The translations under genes and the position numbers were made by a program. 35,012 bases of DNA, from contig JAJFUQ010000235.1 in the NCBI GenBank assembly GCA_021372355.1, positions 1-35,012 on the forward strand. Reading direction: 5' to 3'. Positions 8,459 through 15,681 of this stretch are shown here, piece by piece. This DNA comes from Nocardiaceae bacterium. Its GTDB lineage: Bacteria > Actinomycetota > Actinomycetes > Mycobacteriales > Mycobacteriaceae. Below the pieces are notes generated by a model, which was not told the DNA's origin, did not search any database, and saw only the letters and a list, made by a program, of their open reading frames with translations. Position 1 is the first letter of the stretch, and each line of letters begins with the position of its first letter.

Positions 8459-9544
8459 TTAGGTCCAGATGTCCGAAATGTCGGTTGCGACCCGGGCTGG
8501 TGCGTCGGGTACGCCCGGCGAGGTGCGCGAGAATCGCGGCGCGGGAGCCGGCTGGATGACGCCTTCGATGTCGAGAAGTGAACCGCGGGAAGCGATGTGC
8601 GGATTTGTCGCGGCTTCGGCCCAGCTCAGGACCGGGGACACGCAGGCGTCGGTGGACGTGAAGATCGCGTCCCACTCGTCGCGTGTCTTGGTGGCGATGC
8701 GCTCGGCGAATATCTTCTTGAGGTTCGGCCACTCGGCGAAGTTGAACTGGTGCGGCAGATCGGCGGGGTCGAGTTCGAGGCCCTTGAGCAGTTCGGCGTA
8801 GAACTGAGGCTCGATCGATCCGACCGCGATGTACTTGCCGTCCGAGGTCTCGTACGTGTCGTAGAACGGGGCGGCGGTGTCGAGGAGATTCGCGGCGCGA
8901 TTGTCGTTCCAGAGACCTTCCCCGCGCATTGCGAAGAAGAAGTGAGAAAGCGCGAGGGCGCCGTCGACCATGGCGGCGTCGACGACCTGACCCTTGCCCG
9001 AGACTCCGCGCTCGACGAGCGCGGCGAGAACGCCGACGACGAGGAACATCGAACCGCCGCCGAAGTCGCCGACGAAGTTGAGCGGCGGGACCGGGCGCTC
9101 GTCGCCCCGGCCGATCGCGTGGAGGGCGCCAGTGAGGGAGATGTAGTTGATGTCGTGGCCAGCGCGATCGGCGAGCGGGCCCGACTGTCCCCAGCCGGTC
9201 ATGCGGCCGTAGACCAGGCGGGGGTTGCTCTCGAGCAGTTCGTCCGGCCCCAGGCCCATGCGCTCGGTCACGCCTGGGCGGAAGCCTTCGATGAGGACGT
9301 CGGCGCGGTCGATGAGCGCTTTGACCTTCTGCAGGTCAGTAGGGTCCTTGAGGTTCGCCTCGACGATCATGCGGTCGCGTAGCTGATGGTCGCTGGGCTT
9401 GCCTTCGGGCCGGAGTTGGCCGGCGCGCTGCACGCGCACGACCTCGGCGCCGAGGCTCGCCAGGAGCATCGCGGCGTGCGGGCCGGGCCCGATTCCTGCC
9501 AGTTCGACGACGCGAACACCGGAGAGTGGACCGCTCTTGGCCAT
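8459..9544 (-). CDS. mcr: Alpha-methylacyl-CoA racemase (CaiB/BaiF family)
   Basis: This enzyme epimerises 2-methylacyl-CoA thioesters, allowing beta-oxidation of branched-chain lipids and sterol side chains. At 361 residues it matches M. tuberculosis MCR. The catalytic residues line up with a constant offset of four: H130 (AGHDINY), D160 (VGDFGGGSM) and E245 (GSIEPQFY) against H126, D156 and E241. The N-terminal LSGVRVVELAGIGPGPHAAMLL stretch and the AALVERGVSGKGQVVDAAMVDG segment are typical of family III CoA-transferase folds; the His/Asp/Glu set favours racemase over CoA-transferase. The ATG start at 9544 is preceded by GGAAG. It is divergent from the DUF456 gene and probably heads a minus-strand operon with the GGDEF-EAL and peptidase genes. 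Confidence 0.93.
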   Translation of the reverse strand: MAKSGPLSGVRVVELAGIGPGPHAAMLLASLGAEVVRVQRAGQLRPEGKPSDHQLRDRMIVEANLKDPTDLQKVKALIDRADVLIEGFRPGVTERMGLGPDELLESNPRLVYGRMTGWGQSGPLADRAGHDINYISLTGALHAIGRGDERPVPPLNFVGDFGGGSMFLVVGVLAALVERGVSGKGQVVDAAMVDGALALSHFFFAMRGEGLWNDNRAANLLDTAAPFYDTYETSDGKYIAVGSIEPQFYAELLKGLELDPADLPHQFNFAEWPNLKKIFAERIATKTRDEWDAIFTSTDACVSPVLSWAEAATNPHIASRGSLLDIEGVIQPAPAPRFSRTSPGVPDAPARVATDISDIWT

Positions 9545-9568
9545 CTGTGTCTTCCTTCTCACACCGGT

Positions 9569-9600
9569 TGGCACCGCTGATCTGTGTGACGCTGGTGCCA
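9569..9600. promoter_or_regulatory. Inverted repeat in divergent racemase/DUF456 gap
   Basis: The 55-bp gap between divergent start codons contains TGGCACC (9569-9575) and its perfect complement GGTGCCA (9594-9600); the right arm ends on the first base of the DUF456 ATG. It could be an operator for both genes or a hairpin hiding the DUF456 start. No clear promoter hexamers were found. Confidence 0.35.
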
Positions 9601-10079
9601 TGTCTGCTTGGGGTGAGCTCATCGTCGCACTGGTGATCCTGGTCGGTTGTATCGGGGTCGTTATACCTGCATTGCCCGGCGTGTTGCTCATCTTCGGCGC
9701 GATCGGGGTGTGGGCGTTCATCGAGGGCACGACCGTCGCCTGGGTCGCGTTCGGAATCGCGACCGTGCTGCTGGTCATCTCGGGTGTCATCAAATACACG
9801 TGGCCGGGGAAGAACCTCAAAAACGCGGGCGTCGCAACCCGGTCGATCGTGATCGGCACCGTACTCGGAATCGTCGGCTTCTTCGTCGTGCCAGTTCTCG
9901 GACTCCCGCTGGGCTTCCTCCTCGGCTGTTTCCTGTCCGAGCTCCAGCGCACCACCAGCGACCAGGCCTGGCGGGCCACGATCCACGCGCTCAAGGCGGT
10001 GGGGCTGTCGATGCTCGTCGAACTGGTGGGTGCACTGCTCGCTTCGGGCGTCTGGCTCGTAGCGGTCATTTTCGGATAG
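9600..10079 (+). CDS. DUF456 family membrane protein
   Basis: A 159-residue, very hydrophobic protein with about four membrane segments (ELIVALVILVGCIGVVIPALPGVLL, then IGVWAFIEG..., ATVLLVISGVIKY, and a C-terminal pair). The N-terminal 'GCIGVVIPALPGVLLIFGA' motif and the later 'GFFVVPVLGLPLGFLLGCFLSEL' are the recognisable DUF456 signatures; Gly-zipper-like spacing is evident. The family has no established function. It starts at ATG 9600, chosen because it begins exactly where the conserved family sequence begins; upstream in-frame sequence lies over the divergent racemase gene. The SpoIIE phosphatase gene follows after 21 bp on the same strand, so the two may be co-transcribed. Confidence 0.85.
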   Translation: MSAWGELIVALVILVGCIGVVIPALPGVLLIFGAIGVWAFIEGTTVAWVAFGIATVLLVISGVIKYTWPGKNLKNAGVATRSIVIGTVLGIVGFFVVPVLGLPLGFLLGCFLSELQRTTSDQAWRATIHALKAVGLSMLVELVGALLASGVWLVAVIFG

Positions 10080-10100
10080 ACAAACGGCCACAATGAGGCC

Positions 10101-12377
10101 ATGCCAACCAACGCGCGCCGAATCTCACGGTGGTCGGGCTTAGCAGTCACCGCGGTCGGGATCGTCGTTCTGGTTGGTTGGCTCACCGGGGAGGAGCTGC
10201 TCGTCTCGGTGCTGCCCCAGTCCGCGAGCGCGAAGGCCAACACGGCACTGATGCTGGTATTCGCAGGTCTGTCCCTGGCGCTTCGCCCCTCGCGAGTCCG
10301 CACAGCGTTTGAGTTCGCAGTGGTTCTGATCGCCACGGCGAGCCTCGCCGAATGGCTCTTGGATGTCGATCTCGGTATCGATGAACTGATCGCCGCGGAT
10401 CACACTCGGGGCGTGTTTCCGGGCCGGCCCGCCCCCGCCACCGCCGCAGCCTTGTTAAGTTTTGGGCTGGCTCGACTCACGGCGGGTCGGCGTGGTGAAC
10501 GGCCCATCCTGAGCGGCGTTTTCACGATCGCATCGCTGTCGTGCATCTTCGCGATCGAACTGGGTTACCTCTACAACGACCACGAACTGATCGCGCGGGA
10601 CATGGGGACGGGTGTCGCGATTCCCACAGCGCTGGCGCTCGCCGTGCTCGCGGTCGGATTGGCGGCGACCACCGCGGACCATCCGCCTCTGGCGTGGTGG
10701 GGCACTCGCGGAACTGTCGGAAAACTCAGTCGCCGATTGCTACCGACGACGGTTTTCGCGCCACCGCTTATCGGTATGGTCGCTCAGATCGGTCATCTTC
10801 TCGGGCTGTACGACGTGGAGACCCGATTGGTGCTGTCCATCACCGTGTTGTCTGTCGTTCTCACGGCGATGACCGTCGTCGTGCTCGTCGTCGTCGCGCG
10901 GTCGGAGGAAGCACGGGAACGCCTGTCCCGGGAACTCGCCGCAACATTCGAGCACCTGCCGGCCTCGATGACATTGCGCGATCCGAACGGGGTCTTTCTG
11001 CGCGCCAACCGAACCTTTGCTGAGCACACCCATTTCGATGCCGAGACGATCGTCGGGAAGCCGATGGAGGCGATTTACCCGCCGGACATCCTCCCGTGGG
11101 CCCAAGCCGAGATCGCCGAGTTGACGACGACCGGAAAGCCAACCCACAGCGAGTACACCGCGGACCTAGGGGATGGTCCTCGAACGTTCGACGTCACCCG
11201 CTACCCGGTGCTGGGTGCAGGCGGCGAGATGATCGGTCTCGGGACCTTTTCTCTCGACATCACCGACCGCAAGCGCGCCGAGGCGTCCGCGGCTGCCGCT
11301 GCGTCCCGAGTCGAGGCGTTTCTCGAATCCGCGCCGGACGCGACCGTCGTCGTCGACCAATTCGGTGTCGTGCGCTACGCGAACCGGCAGGTCACTGCCT
11401 TGCTGGGGTACCCGCTCGACGAACTCATCGGCCATTCCGTCGACATGCTGGTGCCGGATCACACGCGCGACGGGCATTCGATGCTGCGTGGACGTTTCAT
11501 GCAGAATCCCTCGATGCGCCCGATGGGGGGCCGCAATCTGACCGCTCGGCACCGCGACGGGCACGAGGTCCCGGTGTTGATCTCGTTGGGCCCCACCCAG
11601 ACTGACCAGGGAATGTGGACGATGGCGGCAATTCGTGACGTCACCGCGCTGCGTGCCGCGGAGAAGGCGCTCGAGGCAGCGGAAGCCCGGTATCGGTCGG
11701 ACCTCGACGTTGCCGGAATCGTGCAACGTCAACTCCTGCTCGCGCCGACGCCGTCGATTGCCGGTTACGACGTCGCCGCATCCTTTGCCCCGGCCAGCCT
11801 CGTGAGCGGCGACTTCTACGATCTTTGGCTCCTCGATGGCGAGTTGCGCATCGTCGTCGCCGACGTGATGGGTAAGGGAGTCGGCGCCGCCATCATCGGA
11901 TCGGGAGTCCGATCGCTGCTGCACTCGGCACTCACATTCCATCCGCCGCAGGTGGGGGTGTCGCGAGTGGCGCTGGACCTCGTCTCCGACTTCAGCCACA
12001 CCAGCCGTTTCGTGACGTGCTTCGCCGCGTGCCTCGACACCAAGACCGGTTGTCTGACCTGGGTTGATGCCGGACACGGTCTGGCCTTGGTGTTACGTCC
12101 CAACGGCAGCGCCGACTGGCTGCGTGGCACCGACCTACCGATTGGTGCGATGCCCGGCGGGACTTGGACGGCGCACGAGACGACGCTCGAGGTGGGCGAC
12201 ATGTTGTTGGTCGCCAGCGACGGTCTGCTCGACCACGTTGACGGCGCGGAACACATTCCGGCGCTCATTCGCCGGCACGACACGAGCGATGCGCGCGGCC
12301 TGGTGAACGAGCTGAAGCAAAACTATCCGCCCGTGAGCGACGACATCACCATGGCGGTGGTGCGTCGAGTGAGCTGA
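10101..12377 (+). CDS. Membrane PAS-PAS-SpoIIE (RsbU-like) PP2C phosphatase
   Basis: A 758-residue sensor phosphatase. Residues 1-265 contain six to eight hydrophobic segments. Two PAS domains follow (about 278-392 and 403-518; the second ends 'AAIRDVTALRAAEKAL'), a short coiled-coil linker, then a SpoIIE-type PP2C domain (540-757). Metal and catalytic motifs are present: SGDFYD 569-574, VADVMGKGVGA 586-596, DAGH 656-659, SDGLLD 706-711, DDIT 747-750. Such proteins dephosphorylate phospho-Ser/Thr on anti-anti-sigma factors (STAS) and so release alternative sigma factors. No STAS or anti-sigma kinase gene lies next to it, and it lacks a C-terminal HATPase domain, so its partner is elsewhere. 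No Shine-Dalgarno is evident before ATG 10101; a CACAAT sits 6 bp upstream. Confidence 0.93.
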   Translation: MPTNARRISRWSGLAVTAVGIVVLVGWLTGEELLVSVLPQSASAKANTALMLVFAGLSLALRPSRVRTAFEFAVVLIATASLAEWLLDVDLGIDELIAADHTRGVFPGRPAPATAAALLSFGLARLTAGRRGERPILSGVFTIASLSCIFAIELGYLYNDHELIARDMGTGVAIPTALALAVLAVGLAATTADHPPLAWWGTRGTVGKLSRRLLPTTVFAPPLIGMVAQIGHLLGLYDVETRLVLSITVLSVVLTAMTVVVLVVVARSEEARERLSRELAATFEHLPASMTLRDPNGVFLRANRTFAEHTHFDAETIVGKPMEAIYPPDILPWAQAEIAELTTTGKPTHSEYTADLGDGPRTFDVTRYPVLGAGGEMIGLGTFSLDITDRKRAEASAAAAASRVEAFLESAPDATVVVDQFGVVRYANRQVTALLGYPLDELIGHSVDMLVPDHTRDGHSMLRGRFMQNPSMRPMGGRNLTARHRDGHEVPVLISLGPTQTDQGMWTMAAIRDVTALRAAEKALEAAEARYRSDLDVAGIVQRQLLLAPTPSIAGYDVAASFAPASLVSGDFYDLWLLDGELRIVVADVMGKGVGAAIIGSGVRSLLHSALTFHPPQVGVSRVALDLVSDFSHTSRFVTCFAACLDTKTGCLTWVDAGHGLALVLRPNGSADWLRGTDLPIGAMPGGTWTAHETTLEVGDMLLVASDGLLDHVDGAEHIPALIRRHDTSDARGLVNELKQNYPPVSDDITMAVVRRVS

Positions 12378-12381
12378 TGGC

Positions 12382-13119
12382 TCAGGTGATCCGGTAGAGC
12401 TCGCGCGCGTTCGTGTCGAACACCATGTCCGCGTCGTCGCCGACGGCCTCTCGGATGATGTCGAGGTCACTGCGCTGGAAGGCGCGTGCGGCGCGGGTGC
12501 TCGGGAGGTCGCTGCCGAACACGAGGGCGTGGGGGTTCACGGAGTGAATCTGGCGGAGCGTCTTCACCAGATCCGGGTGCTCGGCGCGGCCGAATCCGCT
12601 GGCCTTGACGTGGGCGCCGCGATTGACGAGTTCGAGCAGGAACGACAGCGCGGATTCGTCGAGGCCGAGGTGGTCGATGGTGATCGCGGGAAGGCGAGCC
12701 AAAACGGGACGAAGCGATTCCAGGATCGAGCCGTCGACGTAGATCTCGGCGTGCCAGCCGGCGATCTCATGTGCGCGCTTTGCCTGCCGCGTCAGAGTCG
12801 CGATGTCGCCGGGGAATCGCTTGAGGTTGAGTCGCATCGCACGGACGCCGATCGAGTTCAGTTGAACGATCTCGTCGTCGGTCGCGTCCATGTCGAGCGC
12901 GATGACGCCGACCCAGCTCGGCCCGAGTTCCTCCAGTGCCGCCCGCATCCAGTCCTCGTGCGTGACCTGGAACGATCCGCTCACCACCGCGCCGCCCTGG
13001 ACGTCGAGTCCGGCCATATCGGCCTGATAGTCGGCGATCGTGTACGGCTCCGGGAGGTAGCCGCTGTTCGCGACCAGCGGAAATCGCGGGTCGATCACAT
13101 GCATGTGTGCGTCGAACAC
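12382..13119 (-). CDS. Amidohydrolase family 2 (TIM-barrel metal-dependent hydrolase)
   Basis: A 245-residue amidohydrolase-2 type protein: the N-terminal DAHMHV supplies the HxH metal pair (H5, H7), IDHLGLDE provides a mid-barrel His, and FGSDLP near the C-terminus supplies the conserved Asp. This family includes hydrolases and decarboxylases of lactones, dicarboxylates and aromatic acids; the substrate is not identifiable. It is shorter than the 280-350 residues usual for the family but contains the complete motif set. The gene starts 9 bp after the methyltransferase stop on the same strand, so the two form an operon, and it ends 4 bp from the convergent phosphatase gene. The ATG start begins directly on the conserved motif. 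Confidence 0.87.
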   Translation of the reverse strand: MFDAHMHVIDPRFPLVANSGYLPEPYTIADYQADMAGLDVQGGAVVSGSFQVTHEDWMRAALEELGPSWVGVIALDMDATDDEIVQLNSIGVRAMRLNLKRFPGDIATLTRQAKRAHEIAGWHAEIYVDGSILESLRPVLARLPAITIDHLGLDESALSFLLELVNRGAHVKASGFGRAEHPDLVKTLRQIHSVNPHALVFGSDLPSTRAARAFQRSDLDIIREAVGDDADMVFDTNARELYRIT

Positions 13120-13128
13120 AAGTTCAGA

Positions 13129-14640
13129 CTAGGAGGTCGCTGGGAGTATCAGCCCGTGCCGCACCAAACCGGTGACGAGTTCGAGTGCCGCGTCACGGAA
13201 TTCCTCCGTGGCCTCCTCGCCGGTCTGACTGAACGCGAGCAGTTCGACGAGGTCTTCGAGGGCCATGCCGTCGGGCCGCATGCCCGCCAGCAATGCCGCA
13301 CCAGCGTCGTCGATCTCGTGCTGCCAGCGCGGTCCGTCGCCGCGGTGGACGCGGGTGACCTGGCGTTCCCAGCCGTCGCTGCCCGGCAGCGAAACCTGTT
13401 CGAGGGCAGTCGCTTCGGGGACCTGATAGCGCGCACTCCACGCGATCGACGGGTCGGCGTTGACCGACCGCAGCCACGCGGACCGCTCGAAGTACTTGAG
13501 CGCTTCCTCGCCGAGCGGGTCGTCGAAACCGTGCGTGAGATCTTCGGCGAGGACCTCGGTCGGGCCGTCGATGCTGCGCAGGTATACGAATCCGAAGCCA
13601 ATGCCCTCGACGTCGTATTCGTCGAGCGCGTCAAGCCAGGCTTCCGCCCGGGCTTGCGCGGCTTCGTCGCGAGGGTCGAGGCCGCCGTCGCGCAGCCACG
13701 TGCCGACGTAGTGCGCCGGGTCGGCGACGTCGCGCTGCACGATCCAGGCGTCGATGCCGAAATCGGGGAGCCACCGCGAGACGCGCGATCGCCAGTCCTC
13801 GCCCTCGATGTGCACCCAGGACGCCAGCATCGCGGCCGTTCCGCCGGGGGTGAGGAGGTCCGGAACGCCGGAGATGACGAGCTCGCTGGCGCCGTCGAGC
13901 GCGAGTCCGGAGTCCCGGTAGGTGTGTTCGACGCTGGCGGGGCCGACGACGAACGGCGGGTTGGCGACCACGAGGTCGAATCGTTCGGTCTCGACCGGCT
14001 CGAACCAGGAACCCTCCCGATAGTCGATCGTCATGCCGTTGAGGGCGGCGTTGGCTTCGGCGAACCAGAGCGCGCGGGTGCTCACGTCGGTGCCGACCAC
14101 GTGCGAGGCGTAACCGGCCGCGTGCATCGCCTGGACGCCACAACCGGTACCGAGGTCGAGCACGGTGCCGACCGGGGCGGTCGGCGTGGCTCGCAGCAGC
14201 GAGAGCGACGCCTGACCGACGCCGAGGACGTGCTCGGGCTTCAGCGTGCGTCGGCGGAGCGAGTCCTCGAGATCGCTGAGAACCCACACGGGCCCGTTGC
14301 CGAGGTCAAGGGCGCGCAGGTCGAGGGCGGCAGTGAGGTTGTCGCCGTCGCGGTCGAGCAGTCCCGCGGCAACGGCCTCGTGGATGTTCACCGGGGCCAA
14401 CGCGACGCGCAGTTCGTGCTCGACAACCGGGTCGCCGAGCAGGAACAGCCGGATGAGTGTGCCGAGCTCACCGGCCGTTTTCGAGGCCCGCCGAACGGGG
14501 ACCGGCTCGCCCCGATCGAGTGCCGCATGTGCGGCGGGCCCGAGTGCTTCGCTGATCGATTCAACGGTGAATCCGACGCGGTCGAGGGCATCGCGCAGGC
14601 TCGGAGCGAGCACCGCAAGCGGCGATGGGGAAATCGGCAT
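13129..14640 (-). CDS. Class I SAM-dependent methyltransferase with flanking accessory domains
   Basis: A 503-residue protein with a central Rossmann methyltransferase domain: motif I VLDLGTGCGVQ at 160-170, GTDVSTRALWFAEAN as the acidic-loop region, and NPPF at 227-230. The NPPF motif is typical of enzymes methylating amide or exocyclic ring nitrogens (PrmC, RlmG/RsmC, N6-adenine types). The N-terminal ~150 residues (LSLRD..., winged-helix-like) and the C-terminal ~230 residues match the architecture of actinobacterial 'DUF7059/DUF7782' methyltransferases, whose target is unknown to me. The start is taken as ATG 14640; in-frame GTG 14658 and ATG 14661 upstream would overlap the divergent gene's start. 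It is co-transcribed with the amidohydrolase downstream. Confidence 0.85.
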   Translation of the reverse strand: MPISPSPLAVLAPSLRDALDRVGFTVESISEALGPAAHAALDRGEPVPVRRASKTAGELGTLIRLFLLGDPVVEHELRVALAPVNIHEAVAAGLLDRDGDNLTAALDLRALDLGNGPVWVLSDLEDSLRRRTLKPEHVLGVGQASLSLLRATPTAPVGTVLDLGTGCGVQAMHAAGYASHVVGTDVSTRALWFAEANAALNGMTIDYREGSWFEPVETERFDLVVANPPFVVGPASVEHTYRDSGLALDGASELVISGVPDLLTPGGTAAMLASWVHIEGEDWRSRVSRWLPDFGIDAWIVQRDVADPAHYVGTWLRDGGLDPRDEAAQARAEAWLDALDEYDVEGIGFGFVYLRSIDGPTEVLAEDLTHGFDDPLGEEALKYFERSAWLRSVNADPSIAWSARYQVPEATALEQVSLPGSDGWERQVTRVHRGDGPRWQHEIDDAGAALLAGMRPDGMALEDLVELLAFSQTGEEATEEFRDAALELVTGLVRHGLILPATS

Positions 14641-14643
14641 AGG

Positions 14644-14659
14644 AATAATGCACACCATG
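14644..14659 (+). promoter_or_regulatory. Leaderless -10 candidate for the membrane-anchored protein gene
   Basis: AATAAT (14644-14649, 5/6 match to TATAAT) is separated by 7 bp from ATG 14657, placing the expected transcription start on the A of that ATG. No -35 match was found; the element would lie inside the divergent methyltransferase gene. Confidence 0.4.
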
Positions 14660-15115
14660 GGAAGACGAACCCGCAAACGCGCGCGCTTGAACACACAGCC
14701 GGAGCGCACCGACGTGATCGCCAACGACGACGAGCCGCGCCGCCCGCTGTGGCCCTTCTTCGGTGCTTTCGCGATCTTCGCGCTGGTGCTCGGGTACATC
14801 TTCCTGACCGGCGAGCGGGGCGACTCCGGGCCGACGAACGCGCAGAAGATCCGCACGCTCACCGAGCAGTACGTCGCTGCGCACAACGCCGGGGACACGG
14901 CCCGACTGAAGCAGCTCAGCTGTGCCGGGCTCGCCGACAAGGACGCGCCGCTGAACGGTGAGCCGACGGGCATCTCGATCGCGCGCATGCGTTCGGAGAG
15001 CCCGGAGCCCGGCATTGCCAAAGCAGACGTGAAGCTGAGCTACCAGGGCAAGGACAAGGACACCGAGTGGTGGTACAAGCCCGAGGGTGCCGGCTGGCTC
15101 GTCTGCCACAAATGA
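14657..15115 (+). CDS. Small membrane-anchored extracytoplasmic protein (Rv0361-like topology)
   Basis: A 152-residue protein: a basic N-terminus (GRRTRKRAR), a single membrane helix at about residues 31-50 (PLWPFFGAFAIFALVLGYIFL), then a ~100-residue domain starting NAQKIRTLTEQYVAAHNAGDTARL. That opening resembles the NTF2-like/lumazine-binding-type domains attached to many actinobacterial anchored proteins. Two Cys (in LSCAGL and at the end, VCHK) could form a disulfide outside the membrane. Function is unknown. ATG 14657 is preferred over ATG 14648 because of the -10 candidate ahead of it; the difference is three residues. The start codon is only 16 bp from the start of the divergent methyltransferase. 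Confidence 0.75.
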   Translation: MGRRTRKRARLNTQPERTDVIANDDEPRRPLWPFFGAFAIFALVLGYIFLTGERGDSGPTNAQKIRTLTEQYVAAHNAGDTARLKQLSCAGLADKDAPLNGEPTGISIARMRSESPEPGIAKADVKLSYQGKDKDTEWWYKPEGAGWLVCHK

Positions 15116-15119
15116 TGAG

Positions 15120-15149
15120 TTGACGTCAGCCCGCACTCATTGGTAAATA
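15120..15149 (+). promoter_or_regulatory. Promoter of the SAM-IV / rhodanese / metZ transcript
   Basis: TTGACG (15120-15125) and TAAATA (15144-15149) are separated by 18 bp, with a TG just before the -10. The predicted start, near 15156, falls on the 5' edge of the riboswitch, which supports the call. Confidence 0.6.
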
Positions 15150-15154
15150 ACGGT

Positions 15155-15265
15155 GTAGGTCATGAGTGTCAGCGCCAAGCCCCGGCTCGCTGACCGGCAA
15201 CCCTCCTCCGCTGGTGGGGTGCTCCGGGTGACGACCTGGCCGCAGTCCAAATAGGTTGCGGCAAG
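15155..15265 (+). ncRNA. SAM-IV riboswitch
   Basis: The leader upstream of the rhodanese-metZ operon carries the characteristic actinobacterial SAM-IV sequence: GGTCATGAGTG, AGCGCCAAGCCCCGGCT, GCTGACCGGCAACCCTCC, then GGTGGGGTGCTCCGGGTGA and closing GACGACCT. P1 pairs AGGTC (15157-15161) with GACCT (15233-15237). After P1 a further hairpin GCCGCA (15239-15244)/TGCGGC (15257-15262) forms, as in SAM-IV and not in SAM-I. Binding of S-adenosylmethionine should reduce expression of the methionine-synthesis genes downstream. The expression platform is not obvious; there is no terminator with a U-run, so control at translation initiation is likelier. The 3' boundary is approximate. Confidence 0.92.
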
Positions 15266-15294
15266 CGCGGATTCCCAAGAAAGGGTGAGTAGCT

Positions 15295-15681
15295 GTGAGC
15301 TACGCAGGTGACATCACGCCGCAGCAGGCGTGGGATCTTCTCGCGGAGGACCCGGATGCGGTTCTCGTCGACGTCCGGACTGATCGGGAGTGGCAGGTCA
15401 TCGGTGTGCCCGATACCACGTCGATCGATCGCCGCACGCTCTTCATCGAGTGGACCAACTCGTATGGCGAGCGCAACCCGGACTTCATCGACGAACTCAA
15501 GGCCGCCGGCCTGACCGGTCCCGTCGTGTTCTTGTGTCGTTCGGGCAACCGTTCGGTGGGCGCGGCCACGGTCGCAACCGCCGCGGGAATCGCCCCGTCC
15601 TACAACGTTCTCGAGGGCTTCGAGGGACGCTTCGCACCGGGCTGGAAGTCGATTCTTCCGTGGAAAGAGCAGGAGAAATGA
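15295..15681 (+). CDS. Rhodanese-like domain protein
   Basis: A 128-residue single rhodanese domain, a sulfurtransferase that carries sulfane sulfur as a cysteine persulfide. The catalytic loop is FLCRSGNRSVGA with C81 as nucleophile; the upstream VLVDVRTDREW is the conserved CH2A-like element. It starts at GTG 15295 after an AAAGGG-containing stretch, immediately downstream of the SAM-IV riboswitch, and its stop overlaps the metZ start (ATGA), so the two are translationally coupled. The same pair occurs in M. tuberculosis (Rv0390-Rv0391). Co-regulation with metZ suggests a role in delivering or disposing of sulfide for homocysteine synthesis; this is inference from context. Confidence 0.92.
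   Translation: MSYAGDITPQQAWDLLAEDPDAVLVDVRTDREWQVIGVPDTTSIDRRTLFIEWTNSYGERNPDFIDELKAAGLTGPVVFLCRSGNRSVGAATVATAAGIAPSYNVLEGFEGRFAPGWKSILPWKEQEK

Noticed and set aside
8459..9544. Formyl- or carnitine-CoA transferase for the CaiB/BaiF protein
   Set aside because: The His/Asp/Glu set and length match alpha-methylacyl-CoA racemase with a constant alignment offset.
12529..14961. 810-codon plus-strand open frame opposite the amidohydrolase and methyltransferase genes
   Set aside because: It runs antisense to two well-supported genes, has no recognisable motif, and has the composition expected of a shadow frame in high-GC coding DNA.
15155..15265. SAM-I riboswitch
   Set aside because: The core is similar, but the hairpin after P1 and the GGTCATGAGTG opening fit SAM-IV, the class found in actinobacteria.
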